A stretch of 58,155 nucleotides of DNA, taken from Scleroderma bovista. Lineage: Eukaryota; Basidiomycota; Agaricomycetes; Boletales; Sclerodermataceae. The translations under genes were made by a program, and so were the position numbers. Shown in pieces: positions 34,639 through 45,314 of this stretch. The stretch spans positions 1-58,155 of the forward strand of contig JAYMGJ010000246.1 in the NCBI GenBank assembly GCA_037178675.1, given 5' to 3'. Position 1 is the first letter of the stretch. Each line of letters begins with the position of its first letter. The notes below the pieces were generated by a model. That model had not been told where the DNA came from, searched no databases, and saw nothing but the letters and a program-made list of their open reading frames with translations.

Positions 34639-36742
34639 TGTCACGCACCAAACAGGTTTGGTACAGTGAACATGGAAGATAACGCCTATATCGAATGATC
34701 CTTATGCGAAGGATAAGCACGACGGACCCTCATCGTAGCCATCTATCGCACAAGAAGACCATCCTGATGCGAGAGATGAATGCCAATGCAGACAGTCATC
34801 TATCGCACGAGAACCGCCAAGAAGCAGAAGAAACTGAAGGAATAACGTCAATTGTGGTATGAGAAAGGAATGCACACGTCTGCAGTCCAACTCCCATACC
34901 AGAACGATCAAAGAAGCCGAAGAATTGATGGAGAAACGAAGGAGAAAGAGAAGAAATGATTTTTAGCACCCAAATGTCATTTTTAGGCGCCCAGTGCCGG
35001 CATTCCGATATTTTGAATAGCTCCGTCGTTTCTGAAGCTATCAGGCACGTGACTATACCGTCAGAAAGCCTAGAGCGTTGTCTATCTGCCTGTCAAGTTC
35101 CGACGCAAATCCGTTCATTTCCCACGGAGATATTCCCCCCGCAATCCAGATGTTCGCTTCATCGCTCACTATGGAGTCCGTATTTTCTCTGGATCATTTC
35201 TCCGCTATTGCTGCAGATCTCCACTATGTCCTGCTCTTAGGACAGCCTCTCCCAGAGTTCCCGTGCACTGCCTGGCACATATCTTCCCAGCCTGCTCCCT
35301 CAGTCCCTCTCGTTCTCGGTCAGCGCGTTCTCCTCGTCAGTCCTGCGTCAAGGACCTACTTTGGTCATCTTAGGTCTATTGTCAAGCTTGAGAAGTCTTC
35401 TCTTGTCGTCTCTGTGTCCCCTGAGCCCTCAGCCTATGGTCCCTTCCTCCCAGATACTTGCCATGTCCATCTTCCTCTGTCGTTCGTCTCACTTCCCTGG
35501 ATGCGTCAAATTCAATACTCTATCCGCTTCCCTACTTTCAGACGACGTCCCCCAGCACCATGACAGTTATTCCTTCCCCCCCACTTTATAGTGCTATTAG
35601 GAAGAAGAACCCTCTCTCATTCTTTCCCAGAAGAGAGCTCATCAAGGGAGCCCATGGTTGCGCTTCAGCAGCGCTAGAACACATGCACTATACCTTAGTG
35701 TATGCTGACCCCCCAAAAGACCTCTGGACCCCTGGTACCCTTCTTGTGGCTGTTTTGTCTCGGATCAATCCTCCTATTAATCTCAGATCTTCCCCATTGT
35801 TGTCCCATCAAATTCCTGATGGTACACAGCCCCCCATCAAACTTCTTAGGCTGTGCATCAATGACTCCTTCTGCTGTGCAGTGACTCATCCCTTGCTTAC
35901 TGATGCTCTCTTGTCATCAGTATTACTCTATCCCTTTCGCATTTTTGGTATATTACTCAGCTGATGACTCACTCCCTTACCAATCAATCTTGTCATGCAG
36001 CTTACTCATTCCTTTACTCAGCAGCTTATTCATGCTTCCTATGCTTACTCATTCCTGCTTATCCCTTGCTTACTGATCGCTTACAAACCCCTTACAAAGC
36101 TCTTACCAATCCCTTACCAATCCTTGACAAATTCTGCTTACTCCCTTCTCTTTGTGTACTTTAATGCTGTGCCCCCCCATGTATTTAAACCCCTGGGCTC
36201 AGCCCAGTGAAAGAAGACCCAATAGCACGAAATTATCCCTCTCTCAGTCCCTCTCAGTCAGTATCCCCTCAGCTCTTTGAGTCTTGTAGGCTTCAGTGAA
36301 GGTCTAAAGGCTCTGATATTCAAGTTTTATCCAATCTATTCAAGTCCAAGTCTTTCTCTAGGCTCAAGCGGAGTCTAGCCTGTCAATCCTTCATCCCCTA
36401 TTGCTTCTGGACGTCAGGAGCCCCCTTGTCCCCTTGCTGCACCAATCTCTAGGTGTAGTATCGCTACTTCAGTCCCAGTCAACTCAATCCCCGCTTTGAC
36501 ACTTCCTAGGCTTTAGGAAGAGTCCAGACACCTATCCCCTTCGTCTTCTATTGCTCCTGTACCCCAGGAGTATCCTGCATCACCATCTGCATCACCCTGT
36601 TGGTGTAGATCCCCTTCCCTCCTCCTCAGCACATCCTCTCTGGACACCGGGGAGGTAAACCACCACTCGCACAATTTCATAGTCCTTTGTTGGTGTTGTG
36701 TTTGGGTTGTTGTTCTGACCCAAATCCACACTTTGACTCACA
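34639..36742 (+). repeat. LTR-C copy 2 (2.1 kb), solo LTR in Gypsy-A pol
   Basis: TGTCACGCACC..TTTGACTCACA flanked by CCGC on both sides (34635-34638 and 36743-36746). Removing it and one CCGC restores the codons for LTRYNLLIDW. The TG..CA ends and short TSD fit a solo LTR of an element with unusually long LTRs; no internal region of that element is in the window. It has TATTTAAA then CTGGGCTCAGCCCAG (36193-36207). Confidence 0.8.
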
Positions 36743-39700
36743 CCGCTACAATCTGTTGATTGACTGGGTACTGAGCAGTTTAACTTTCCAGACCCCTGCA
36801 CCAAGTTTGCTAGCGCCCCCGTCGACCCCCCCTCCAGTTCAGTCCGGTAACCCTGTCTCTGGCCTCTCTGGCCAATCTGACCATGGCCTCGCGCCATCTG
36901 TCGACACTCCGGTTTGCACCCCTCCGCACATCTCTCTGATAAACGCAGCCGCATTCGTGCATGCGTGCAAATTAGAGGGATCTACCAAATACCAACTTCA
37001 GCTGCATCCCTCTGACTCAGCAAAGGCTCGTTCTTCCTCCGCCTCTACTCCGCCGGACTTGGACATAGTTCCTCCAGAGTATCGCGATTATGCGGACGTG
37101 TTCAGTAAGGCAAAGGCCTCTGAACTTCCCCCGCATCGCGAGTACGATCTGAAGATCGACCTCGAAGAAGGTACCTCTCCACCTTTGGGAACTCTCTACT
37201 CACTGTCTCTGGTTGAGCTCTTTGCTCTCCGGACTTTCATTGATGAGAATATTAATACAGGTTTCATCTGTCCTACCGCCTCCTCCCACGCTGCTCTGGT
37301 CCTCTTCGTAAAGAAGAAGGATGGCTCACTTCGCCTCTGCGTTGACTTCTGAGGCCTTAACAAAATTACCAAAAAGGATCACTATCCACTCCCTCTTATC
37401 TCTGACCTTTTGGACTCTCCCAGCCATGCCAAAATCTATTCCAAGATCGACCTCCGGCATGCCTACCATCTCGTCCGGATTGCTCCGGGCAATGAATGGA
37501 AGACCGCCTTCCGCATGCGCTATGGGTCTTACGAGTGGTTAGTAATGCCCTTTGGCCTCACTAACACCCCTGCAGCATTCCAGCGCTTTGTCAACACGAT
37601 CTTTGCTGACATGCTGGATGTCTGCGTCGTCATATACCTCGACGACATCCTAATCTACTCTGAGGATATGGAGTCCCACCAGCAGCACGTCCGGGAAGTT
37701 CTCCGCCGACTCCGGTTACATGGCCTCTTCGCCAAACCGGAGAAATGTGAGTTCCACTCGGACTCGGTAGAGTACCTTGGCTATCGCCTCTCTCCGGACG
37801 GTTTAACAACGTCTCCGGACAAGATCCAAACCATCTTCAACTGGCCTGAACCTCGAAAGGTGAAGGACATCCAGTCCTTCTTGGGCTTTGCCAACTTCTA
37901 TCGCCGGTTTATATTCAACTACTCGGACATTGTGGTCCCTCTTACCCACCTCACCCGGAAAGATGCTCCTTGAAACTTCTCCGAGGACTGTCGACGTTCC
38001 TTCAACGCTCTCAAGCACGCCTTCACCACTGCGCCCATCCTCACCCACTTCATTCCGGATACTCCTATTATTGTGGAAACTGATGCCTCCGACTATGCTG
38101 TCGCTGGCATCTTGTCTATCACCTGCGCCGACGGAGAGATTCGTCCGGTCGCGTACTACTCCCAGACTTTGACCGCTCTGGAGTTGAACTATGACACCCA
38201 CGATAAAGAACTTCTTGCCATCTTCGAGGCATTCCGGAACTGGCGTCACTACCTTGAAGGCTCCGCCTCTCCTATAGACGTTGTCACGGACCACAAGAAT
38301 CTCGAGTACTTCTCGACTTCAAAAGTACTCTCCCGCCGGCAAGCCCGGTGGTCCGAGTTTTTATCACAGTTTAATCTTGTCATTCGCTTCCACCGTGGTA
38401 AGCTCGGTGCCAAGCCTGACGCTCTCACTAGACGATGGGACGTCTACCCCAAAGAGGGGGATAGTGGCTACGCCCGGGTCAACCCCCAAAACCTTAGGCC
38501 GGTGTTCACTCAAGAACAACTCTCTAACTCTCTTCGCGCTACTTACCTAGAGTTTCCGGTTCTCCATGCAGCCGCAATCATGGACGTGGAAACACTCCAT
38601 AGCAACATCCTGTCCGCACTACCCTCTGATCCCATTGCCCAGGTCCACCTCACAGATCCACCAGACTCTCGCTGGTTCACCGACAAAGCTGGATTCCTTC
38701 GACTAGACGGTCGTATATACGTACCGGACTTGGATGATCTCTGTCTCCAGGTACTCCGGTATCGACATGATCACCCACTCACTGGTCACTTTGGGCAAAA
38801 CTGGACTCTAGAACTAATCCGGCGTGAATATACTTGGCCCGGTCTCAGGACCTTCGTCAAAGACTATGTCCGGTCCTGTACCTCCTGCACAAGAGCTAAG
38901 ACACCGCGCCATAGACCCTACGGACTGCTGAAACAGCTCCCCGTACCGGAGAAGCCAAGGAACTCCATCTCAATGGATTTCATCGAGCAACTCCCCTCAT
39001 CTACTGGCTTCACAGCCATCCTGGTCGTGGTGGACCAGCTTTCTAAACAAGCCATTTTCATCCCTACCCACGACACCATCACTAGCCCAGAGCTTGCAAA
39101 ACTCTTCCTGCTCCATGTATTCTCCAAGCACGGTGTTCCCGCCCACGTCACCTCAGATCGTGGTACAGAGTTTGTCTCTCACTTCTTCCGGTCACTTGGA
39201 AAGGCCCTCAACATGCGCCTCCACTTACCACCCGGAGGGCGATGGCCAGACTGAGCGCTCCAACCAGACTCTCGAACAGTACCTCCAGATCTACTGCAAC
39301 TACCAGCAGGACAACTGGGCGGACCTACTCCCATTGGCGGAGTTCGCATACAACAATGCACCAAGTGCTACCACCGGAGTCTCTCCGTTCTTCGCTAACA
39401 AGGGCTACCACCCTAACATTTCTGTCTACCCAGAACGCGATATGACCTCTGCACGGGCTTGTGACTATGCAGTCGACCTCGAGTCGCTGCATCAATATCT
39501 TCGTGAAGAAATGGCTAACGCACAACTCCGCTACCAAGGTCCGGCTGATGCCAAACGTGCTCCGGCACCGGACTTCAAAGTAGGCGATCAAGTATACGTT
39601 AAAGCCAAATACTTCCGGTCAACTCGACCATCCAAAAAACTATCGGAGAAGAACCTTGGGCCATATACCATTATAGCCCAAGTAGGCTCACTCTCCTTTA

Positions 39701-40044
39701 CCCTCCGTCTTCCAGATTCCATGCGCGCAGTTCACCCCATCTTCCACGTCTCCCAACTCGAACCGGCCATTCCCAATACCATACTGGACCAGATACAACC
39801 TCCTCCGCCACCGGTTGAAGTAGATGGTGAACTGGAGTTCGAGATCTCTGAAATCCTCGACTCCAAGGTTGACCGTCGACGCAAATCGTGCAAGTTGCTC
39901 TACTTGGTACGATGGTCCGGTTACGAGGGGACTGACGAAGAAACATCATGGCTTCTCGCCACTGAACTAGGCAACGCAACAGAACTGTTAGAAGACTATC
40001 ATGTCCGGTACCCGGACAAACCCGGACCACTCGCGTCCATGTAA
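36743..40044 (+). pseudogene. Gypsy-A pol, RT to chromodomain
   Basis: RT (YLDDILIYSED intact), RNase H (VETDASDY, TDHKNLEYF intact), integrase (HDHPLTGHFG..SCTSCTRAK; MDFIEQ, SDRG, GQTERSN) and chromodomain (EISEILDSK..YLVRWSGYEG). Three defects: TGA at 37350-37352 where relatives have Arg or Gln before GLNK, TGA at 37971-37973 for Trp in KDAPWNFS, and an 11-bp deletion near 39228 that joins LHL to the HPEGDGQ block out of frame. It ends PGPLASM-stop at 40044. Active-site residues are kept, so decay is limited to these breaks and the LTR-C insertion. Confidence 0.92.
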
Positions 40045-40206
40045 TAGTACTCTCGCTCTCCGTCTCTCTTATCTGTTTCACTCTCTGTCTCTCCTCTCTG
40101 TTTCACTTTATCTTGTAATATCACTCACTAAACTCAGGTCACTTTTCTTTATAAACAAAAAGTCAAACTAATTACACTTTCTATTTACAAGTCTGGACCG
40201 GACCAC

Positions 40207-41249
40207 TTACTCCGGCACAGCGCCGCCAGGGTTCTCTTGCTCCTCTTGGAGCCCCTGGACCTCCTGTTCGACCTCCTCCGGGTCGACCTCTGGCTCGCTG
40301 CCCTCCAACTCCTCATCCTCGTCCCAAGGCGCTGTAAAAAACCGGCACTCCTCAAGAAAAGTCTCGAGGCCCACCGTCAGCCGCTTGTTCCCTCTGGCCA
40401 CCGAACGGGTGGCATCCACGACCCAGCGCATCTGACTGGTCATCTCCTCCACTGCTCCAGTCAGCCTGTCCAGCCGCTCTAGGAACGGTCCAGGGTTGAA
40501 CCTGGACCGTTGCCCAGACGGCCCCAGTACCTCAACGATGTCGTCGTCGTCGTCAACCACCTTCGCAACTGTCTTCTTCTTTTTCCGCTTCTCCCCTCCT
40601 CGCAGTGACGTTGCGACCTCCTTCACCTTGCCCTTCCCTTTGTCCACTACCGGACCCGGACCTCCCACCTCCGGCCACTCGCACTGCTCCTTGAGCCCGG
40701 CGCACTTCATGCACGCGCGCTGCTTGGGCTTTTCAGGGTCCCGCTCGCACTTGGCCTTGTGCTTGGCACAACGAACGCACCTGCCAGGAAATTAATGAAA
40801 AATCATAAAAAGAAGATAAAGACTACTTACCGGACTTCCTCACTCCAGTCACCACTCGGACCTGCCTCCGGCTCCTCCCTCATCCTCTTCTTCGATGCCT
40901 CCTGTGCCATCGCTCTCTGCCTCGCGGCGACCTCTGCAGCCCTCCGTTGCACCTCCACCCTGTCCTTCTCTGCCTGCTCCCGCGCTTGGCGTTCCGCCTT
41001 CGCTCTCTCCACCTCCTCTCGTGCTCTCGCCTCCGCCTCCTCACGTGCTCGTCTCTCCACCTCTTCCCTGCGTTGCTTCTCCTCCCTCTTCACTTGCTTG
41101 CGACGACGGCACTCCTTTGCCTTGGCGTTGAGAATGTCGGACTTGTCCTCGCTACCAGACTGTAACTCTGGTGTTGGGGCCTTCGTCCAATCCTTGGACT
41201 CGGTGGCAGCAGGGGCGGCGGGGCTGACGGACTTGGCAATGGCAGACAT
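40207..41249 (-). CDS. Gypsy-A antisense gene: coiled-coil, Zn2Cys6-like protein
   Basis: Exons 41249-40831 and 40780-40207 (50-nt GTAAGT..GCAG intron, split Arg codon) give 330 residues with no frame error. The N-terminus has DWTKAPTPEL; residues about 50-120 form an Arg/Glu/Ala-rich coiled coil. Across the splice is CVRCAKHKAKC and, 11 residues later, CMKCAGLKEQC: the C-x2-C-x6-C pair of fungal zinc binuclear clusters. Then come a Lys-rich segment, a DDDDD run and an acidic tail. It runs against pol and stops 162 bp from the pol stop. Gypsy-B has the counterpart with the same order, intron position near the cysteines and similar length (335). Known Zn2Cys6 proteins bind DNA; the role here is unknown. 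Confidence 0.8.
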
Positions 41250-41294
41250 TTTCAGATAGCAGTAAATTGGGGGTAAAGGCAAAACCGGTCTGAG

Positions 41295-41301
41295 CTTTAT
41301 A
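41295..41301 (-). promoter_or_regulatory. TATA-like box of the Gypsy-A antisense gene
   Basis: TATAAAG on the minus strand, 52 nt upstream of the ATG at 41249. The solo LTR-A at 41338-41964 was inserted just upstream of it and could now interfere with or drive transcription. Confidence 0.5.
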
Positions 41302-41337
41302 GATCCAGAATTCGTACTCAGACATTCTGTCAAGTCC

Positions 41338-41964
41338 GGGTCTACTCCGGTAGGGGGTCCGGTCAAGTCCGGACGAAGGCGGACGAAGGAGGAGGGCAGA
41401 GGGCTGGACAAGGGATAGTCCGGCTGGAGTTGGTGACTGCTTGGATTCAACGACAAGGACGAAGTGCGTTGACCCCTTGCATAGGTTCCGGTCAAGGTGA
41501 CGATGACGGAGACAGAGACAGAGACAGGGACAGGAGTAGTGACTATAGTTGATTTCAGACTGAGGAGTACAAGATAATCTACAGAGTACTTATACTAAGT
41601 GCAAACTAGGGACGAGTATATACGGTGACAAGTAAACAGCCTAATGGCGGACAAAGGATGACCGGAGTAAGGGATAGACCAGGTCCAACGAAAATAAAGT
41701 CAGGTCCGATGAAAATAAAACAGGTCCGGTGAAAATACTACAAGGTATGAGATATAATGAGTTCACAGAGAACTCATGTCAAGGCAGGGTAGACAGGCAA
41801 GTGTGGTAAAGACTGTATGCGGGCTAGACCAAGGGTCGTAGTTAGCGGAAGGTTATCTGCGTGTCCGTTGACCGGAGTAACTGAGAACGACTGGAGTTGA
41901 GCTGTAGGACTGCGATGTGACCAGAGTAACCGGATATGATCCGGAGTTGGACATGGTCGTAACA
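41338..41964 (-). repeat. Solo LTR-A inside Gypsy-A
   Basis: TGTCAAGTCC..GTCGTAACA with a perfect TSD CATTC (41333-41337 and 41965-41969). It lies between the antisense gene promoter and the polypurine tract. Confidence 0.95.
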
Positions 41965-42051
41965 CATTCACTCCGGACTCCACATTGTCTTAGGCGACCA
42001 CACGTCAGCCTCGTTGGGGCCTCATGGGTTTGGCCCCTAAAAGGGGGATAC

Positions 42052-42690
42052 TGTTACGACCATGTCCAACTCTGGATCCTATCCGGTTACTCCGGTCGCA
42101 TTGCAGCCCCATAGCTCAACTCCGGTCGTTCTCAGTTACTCCGGTCACGGTCGTGCAGATAACCTTCCGCTAACTACGACCCTTGGTCTATACTCCATTC
42201 GCTCTTACTACACCTCACCGTCTACCCTGCCTTGACGTGAGTTCTCCGTGAACTCGATATATCCTATACCTTGTAGCATTTTCACCGGACCTGATTTATT
42301 TTACCCGGTCCTGACTTTATTTTCACCGGACCTGACCTAGTCCTAACTCCGGTCATCCCTTGTCCGCTATTAGGTTGTTTACTTGTCACCGTATGTACTC
42401 AACCCTAGTTTCTACTTAGTATAAGTACCCTCTAGTTTACCTTGTAGACCTCAGTCTGAAATCAACATAATTCACTACTCCTGTTCTCGTCCGTCTCTGT
42501 CTCTGTCTCCATCTCCTTCCCTTGACCAGAACCTACGCAAGGGGTCAACGCTCGTTGTCCTTAGTCGTTGAACCCAATCGGTCACCAACTCCGGCCAGAC
42601 TAATCTCTTGTCCAGCATCTGCCCTCCTCCTTCGTCCGCTTTCGTCCGGACTTGACCGGACCCCCTACCGGAGTAGACCCGGACTTGACA
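42052..42690 (+). repeat. Gypsy-A 3' LTR (LTR-A)
   Basis: 639 bp. It differs from the 5' LTR by a 47-bp length change at 42279-42335 (three units of TTTTCACCGGACCTGA-like sequence against one) and by scattered transitions. Confidence 0.95.
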
Positions 42691-43620
42691 GTTCCCAATA
42701 TCGGGCGTCAATCTCCTGGGTAAGGACGCGAAGACCGTTCAGAGTGCGCGGTTTACCGATGCGGCTGATCTCGTCCTTGATTTGGTCGGGGAGACCTGTA
42801 TAGAAGTGATGACGCAGGGCGCCATCGCTGTAGCCCCGAATCTGGGACGCGATACGGTTGAAATCAACCACGTATCTGTTGGCACAATGGTTTTCCTTCA
42901 TGCGGAGGTGGTCGAGCTGATGCTCGGCGTCAGCAACTGGGTCGTGGGGACTGAAAGTTGTTTGGAGTTCAATGATGAACTCTTCCCAGTCGGTCATCCA
43001 GATCGGACGGTTGTGGGGGTCTCCAGCACTGAGTAGGTCTGGCTCAAACCATTCGAGAGCCATTCCCTTCAGATAGGACTGCGTGAAAGTGACCTTCGTT
43101 CGGTCAGTGCGAAACGCCTTCGGTCGGTCCTGGAAGTTGAGCTCGCACTGGACTAGGAATGTGCGCAACTTCTTTGGATCGGTCCCGTCGAAGGTGTCAG
43201 GTTCACGCACCTTGGTGCGGGACGAAGACTCGGATGAGCGCGAAGATCACGCGAGTCTGTCGATAGCGATGGAGAGGTTGTTGAAGATGACTAGACCGGC
43301 CTCGTCTTGGTCGGGGATGCCTTCAATGGGGTCCTCACCGCCATCATCAGGGTTTGGATCATCGGGGTCGTCGGGACCATCACCGCCGGGACCACCGTCA
43401 TTGGGATGGTCATCACCTAGGTCATCGCTGAGATCTTCGACGAAGGCCCCAGGTGGGCGACACTGAGCGGGGGAGGAGGCTCTCCGAGCAGAGAAGCCTT
43501 GGAATTGGGAGACAGAGTCGGGTGAGCGCCTGAGGCTAGTCAGAGCGCTCAATGCAGCAGCCCGACGAGTGTCGGATGCTGAGGGTTCTGGGTTGTTTGC
43601 GCGAGCAAGTTTGGATTGTC
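42691..43620 (-). pseudogene. Gypsy-B gag, 5' part
   Basis: The minus-strand frame codes an Asp/Pro/Gly-rich N-terminal part, then the capsid-like core REPDTFDGTDPKKLRTFLVQ and QTTFSPHDPVADAEHQLDHL, ending at DARYWE where Gypsy-A is inserted. One TGA at 43247-43249 interrupts the linker before the core, probably from Arg CGA. No in-frame ATG was found upstream, so the original start is unclear. Confidence 0.85.
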
Positions 43621-43670
43621 CTGGACATAGATGATTGTGAACTCATACAAGACTAGAGTTTGAATATACT

Positions 43671-44296
43671 GTCAAGACCGGTTCTTCACCGATCTGATCT
43701 CTACGAGGGGTCAGGGGGTCAGGGGTTGGTCTAGTGGTAAGACCGAGATGCTACGTAGTGTAGTCGCGCTTCCCGAGTAATAGGAAGGCCGACCGAGGGT
43801 CTGACGGAGAGTCCGAGGGTAAATGGTCTATGACAAAGTGCTTGTACGAGGGCAGAAGCAGAGAGCACGAAGAGAGAACAGAGGAGAAGTATCTTATTCG
43901 ATATTCGAACTGAAACTACAACAGACCGAGTATCTAGGTATTTATACTGAGTGGGACAGATGAGGCAATGTACGGGAAGTCGGGATTACCGACAAATGAC
44001 GAGCGCAGTCATGCTGCACGCTGAGTAAGTACGGTAAGTGCGATAACCAGATTACCGATAGGTATCGTATTAATAATGCAATGGGATGGGAACGTATAGT
44101 AACCGGAAACGAGAAAGGAAAACATATTAGGTAATAGTACAGAGAGACAGATCGGACAACGTGCTCACCAATCGGTGGCGATACAGGACAGATAGAGAGA
44201 AACGGAAAAGGGAGTACATACAATAGAATGGACGGCGAATGCATGGACGCGATCGGACAATAGGGTACAGGGTGATCGGGTGTCACGGTCGTGACA
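43671..44296 (-). repeat. Gypsy-B 5' LTR (LTR-B)
   Basis: 626 bp, partner of 26046-26671. The internal region begins at 43670 with GTATATTCAAACTC on the minus strand; no standard tRNA primer-binding site was recognised. Confidence 0.95.
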
Positions 44297-44310
44297 CTGA
44301 GGTGTACAAG

Positions 44311-44941
44311 TGTTACGACCATGTCCAACTCCGGGCCTTATCCGGTCACTCCGGTCGCATCGCGGCTCTCTAGCCCAACTCCGATCACTCGTCACGTACT
44401 CCAGTCATGGTCGCACAGATAACCTTCTGCTAACTATGACCCTTGGTCTAGCCTGCATCCAGTCCTTACCACACTTGCCCATCTACCCTGTCTTGACGTG
44501 AGTTCTCTGTGAGCTCAATATATCCTAGACCTTGTAGCATTTTCACCAGACCTGGTTTATTTTACCTGGACCTGACTTTATTTTCACTGGACCTGACCTA
44601 GTCCTAACTCCGGTCATCCCTTGTCCGCTATTAGGTTGTTTACTTGTCACCGTATGTACTCGACCCTAGTTTCTACTTAGTATAAGTACCCTCTAGTTTA
44701 CCTTGTACACCTCAGTCTGAAATCATCTAAGTTACTACTCCTGATCCTTGTCCGTCTCTGTCTCTTTCTCTGTTTGACTGGAACCTACGCAAGGGATCAA
44801 TGCTTGCTGTCCTTGTCATTGAATCCAATCGGTCACAACTCCGGCCCAGGCTAACCTCTGCCCAAATCCCTGATCTCCCCTCTCGTCCGCTTTCATCCGG
44901 ACTTGACTGGACCCTCTACCGGAGTAGACCCAGACTTGACA
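44311..44941 (+). repeat. Solo LTR-A inside the Gypsy-A2 3' LTR
   Basis: TGTTACGACC..CTTGACA with a perfect TSD ACAAG (44306-44310 and 44942-44946). It is an LTR inserted into an LTR of the same family in opposite orientation. Confidence 0.95.
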
Positions 44942-44946
44942 ACAAG

Positions 44947-45314
44947 GTAAACTAGAAGGTACTTATACTAAGTAGAAACTAGGGTCAAGTACATACGGTG
45001 ACAAGTAAACAACCTAATAGTGGACAAGGGATGACTGGAGTTAGGGCTAGATCAGGTCTGGTGAATAAAGTCAGGTCTGGTGAAAATACTACAAGGTATA
45101 GGATATATCGAGTTCACGGGGAACTCATGTCGAGGCAGGGTAAATGGCAAAGTGTGGTAAGGACTGGATGCAGACTAGACCAAGGGTTGTAGTTAGTGGA
45201 AGCATATCTGTGTGAATGTGACTGGAGTAACTGAGAGTGACTGGAGTTGAGCTGTAGGGCTGCGATGTGACTGGAGTAACCAGATATGATCCGGAGTTGG
45301 CCATGGTCATAACA
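44947..45314 (-). repeat. Gypsy-A2 3' LTR (LTR-A), inner piece
   Basis: Continues the LTR cut at 26045 by Gypsy-B (with 44302-44310 between) and at 44310 by the solo LTR. It ends CATAACA at 45314, next to the polypurine tract of Gypsy-A2. Confidence 0.9.

Larger units (their letters stand above)
32108..42690 (+). mobile_element. Gypsy-A: chromovirus inserted in the gag of Gypsy-B
   Basis: LTRs at 32108-32699 and 42052-42690 and a perfect TSD GTTCC (32103-32107 and 42691-42695). Without inserts it is about 7.84 kb. It carries gag, pol and, antisense near the 3' LTR, a coiled-coil zinc-cluster gene. Inserted in it are LTR-C copy 2 (34639-36742) and a solo LTR-A (41338-41964). A purine tract AAAAGGGGGATA (42039-42050) precedes the 3' LTR. 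Confidence 0.97.
26046..44296 (-). mobile_element. Gypsy-B: chromovirus with antisense gene, split by Gypsy-A
   Basis: Bounded by 626-bp LTRs (26046-26671 and 43671-44296) and a perfect TSD CTGAG (26041-26045 and 44297-44301). Without the inserted Gypsy-A and its TSD it is about 7.66 kb. Minus-strand order: gag, pol with protease, RT, RNase H, integrase and chromodomain; a plus-strand gene lies between pol and the 3' LTR. A polypurine tract (GGCCCTAAGAGGGGGATAC on the minus strand) adjoins the 3' LTR. Confidence 0.95.

Noticed and set aside
40827..41495. Longer reading of the Gypsy-A antisense frame beginning upstream of 41249
   Set aside because: The upstream part lies in the later-inserted solo LTR-A, so the original start is the ATG at 41249.
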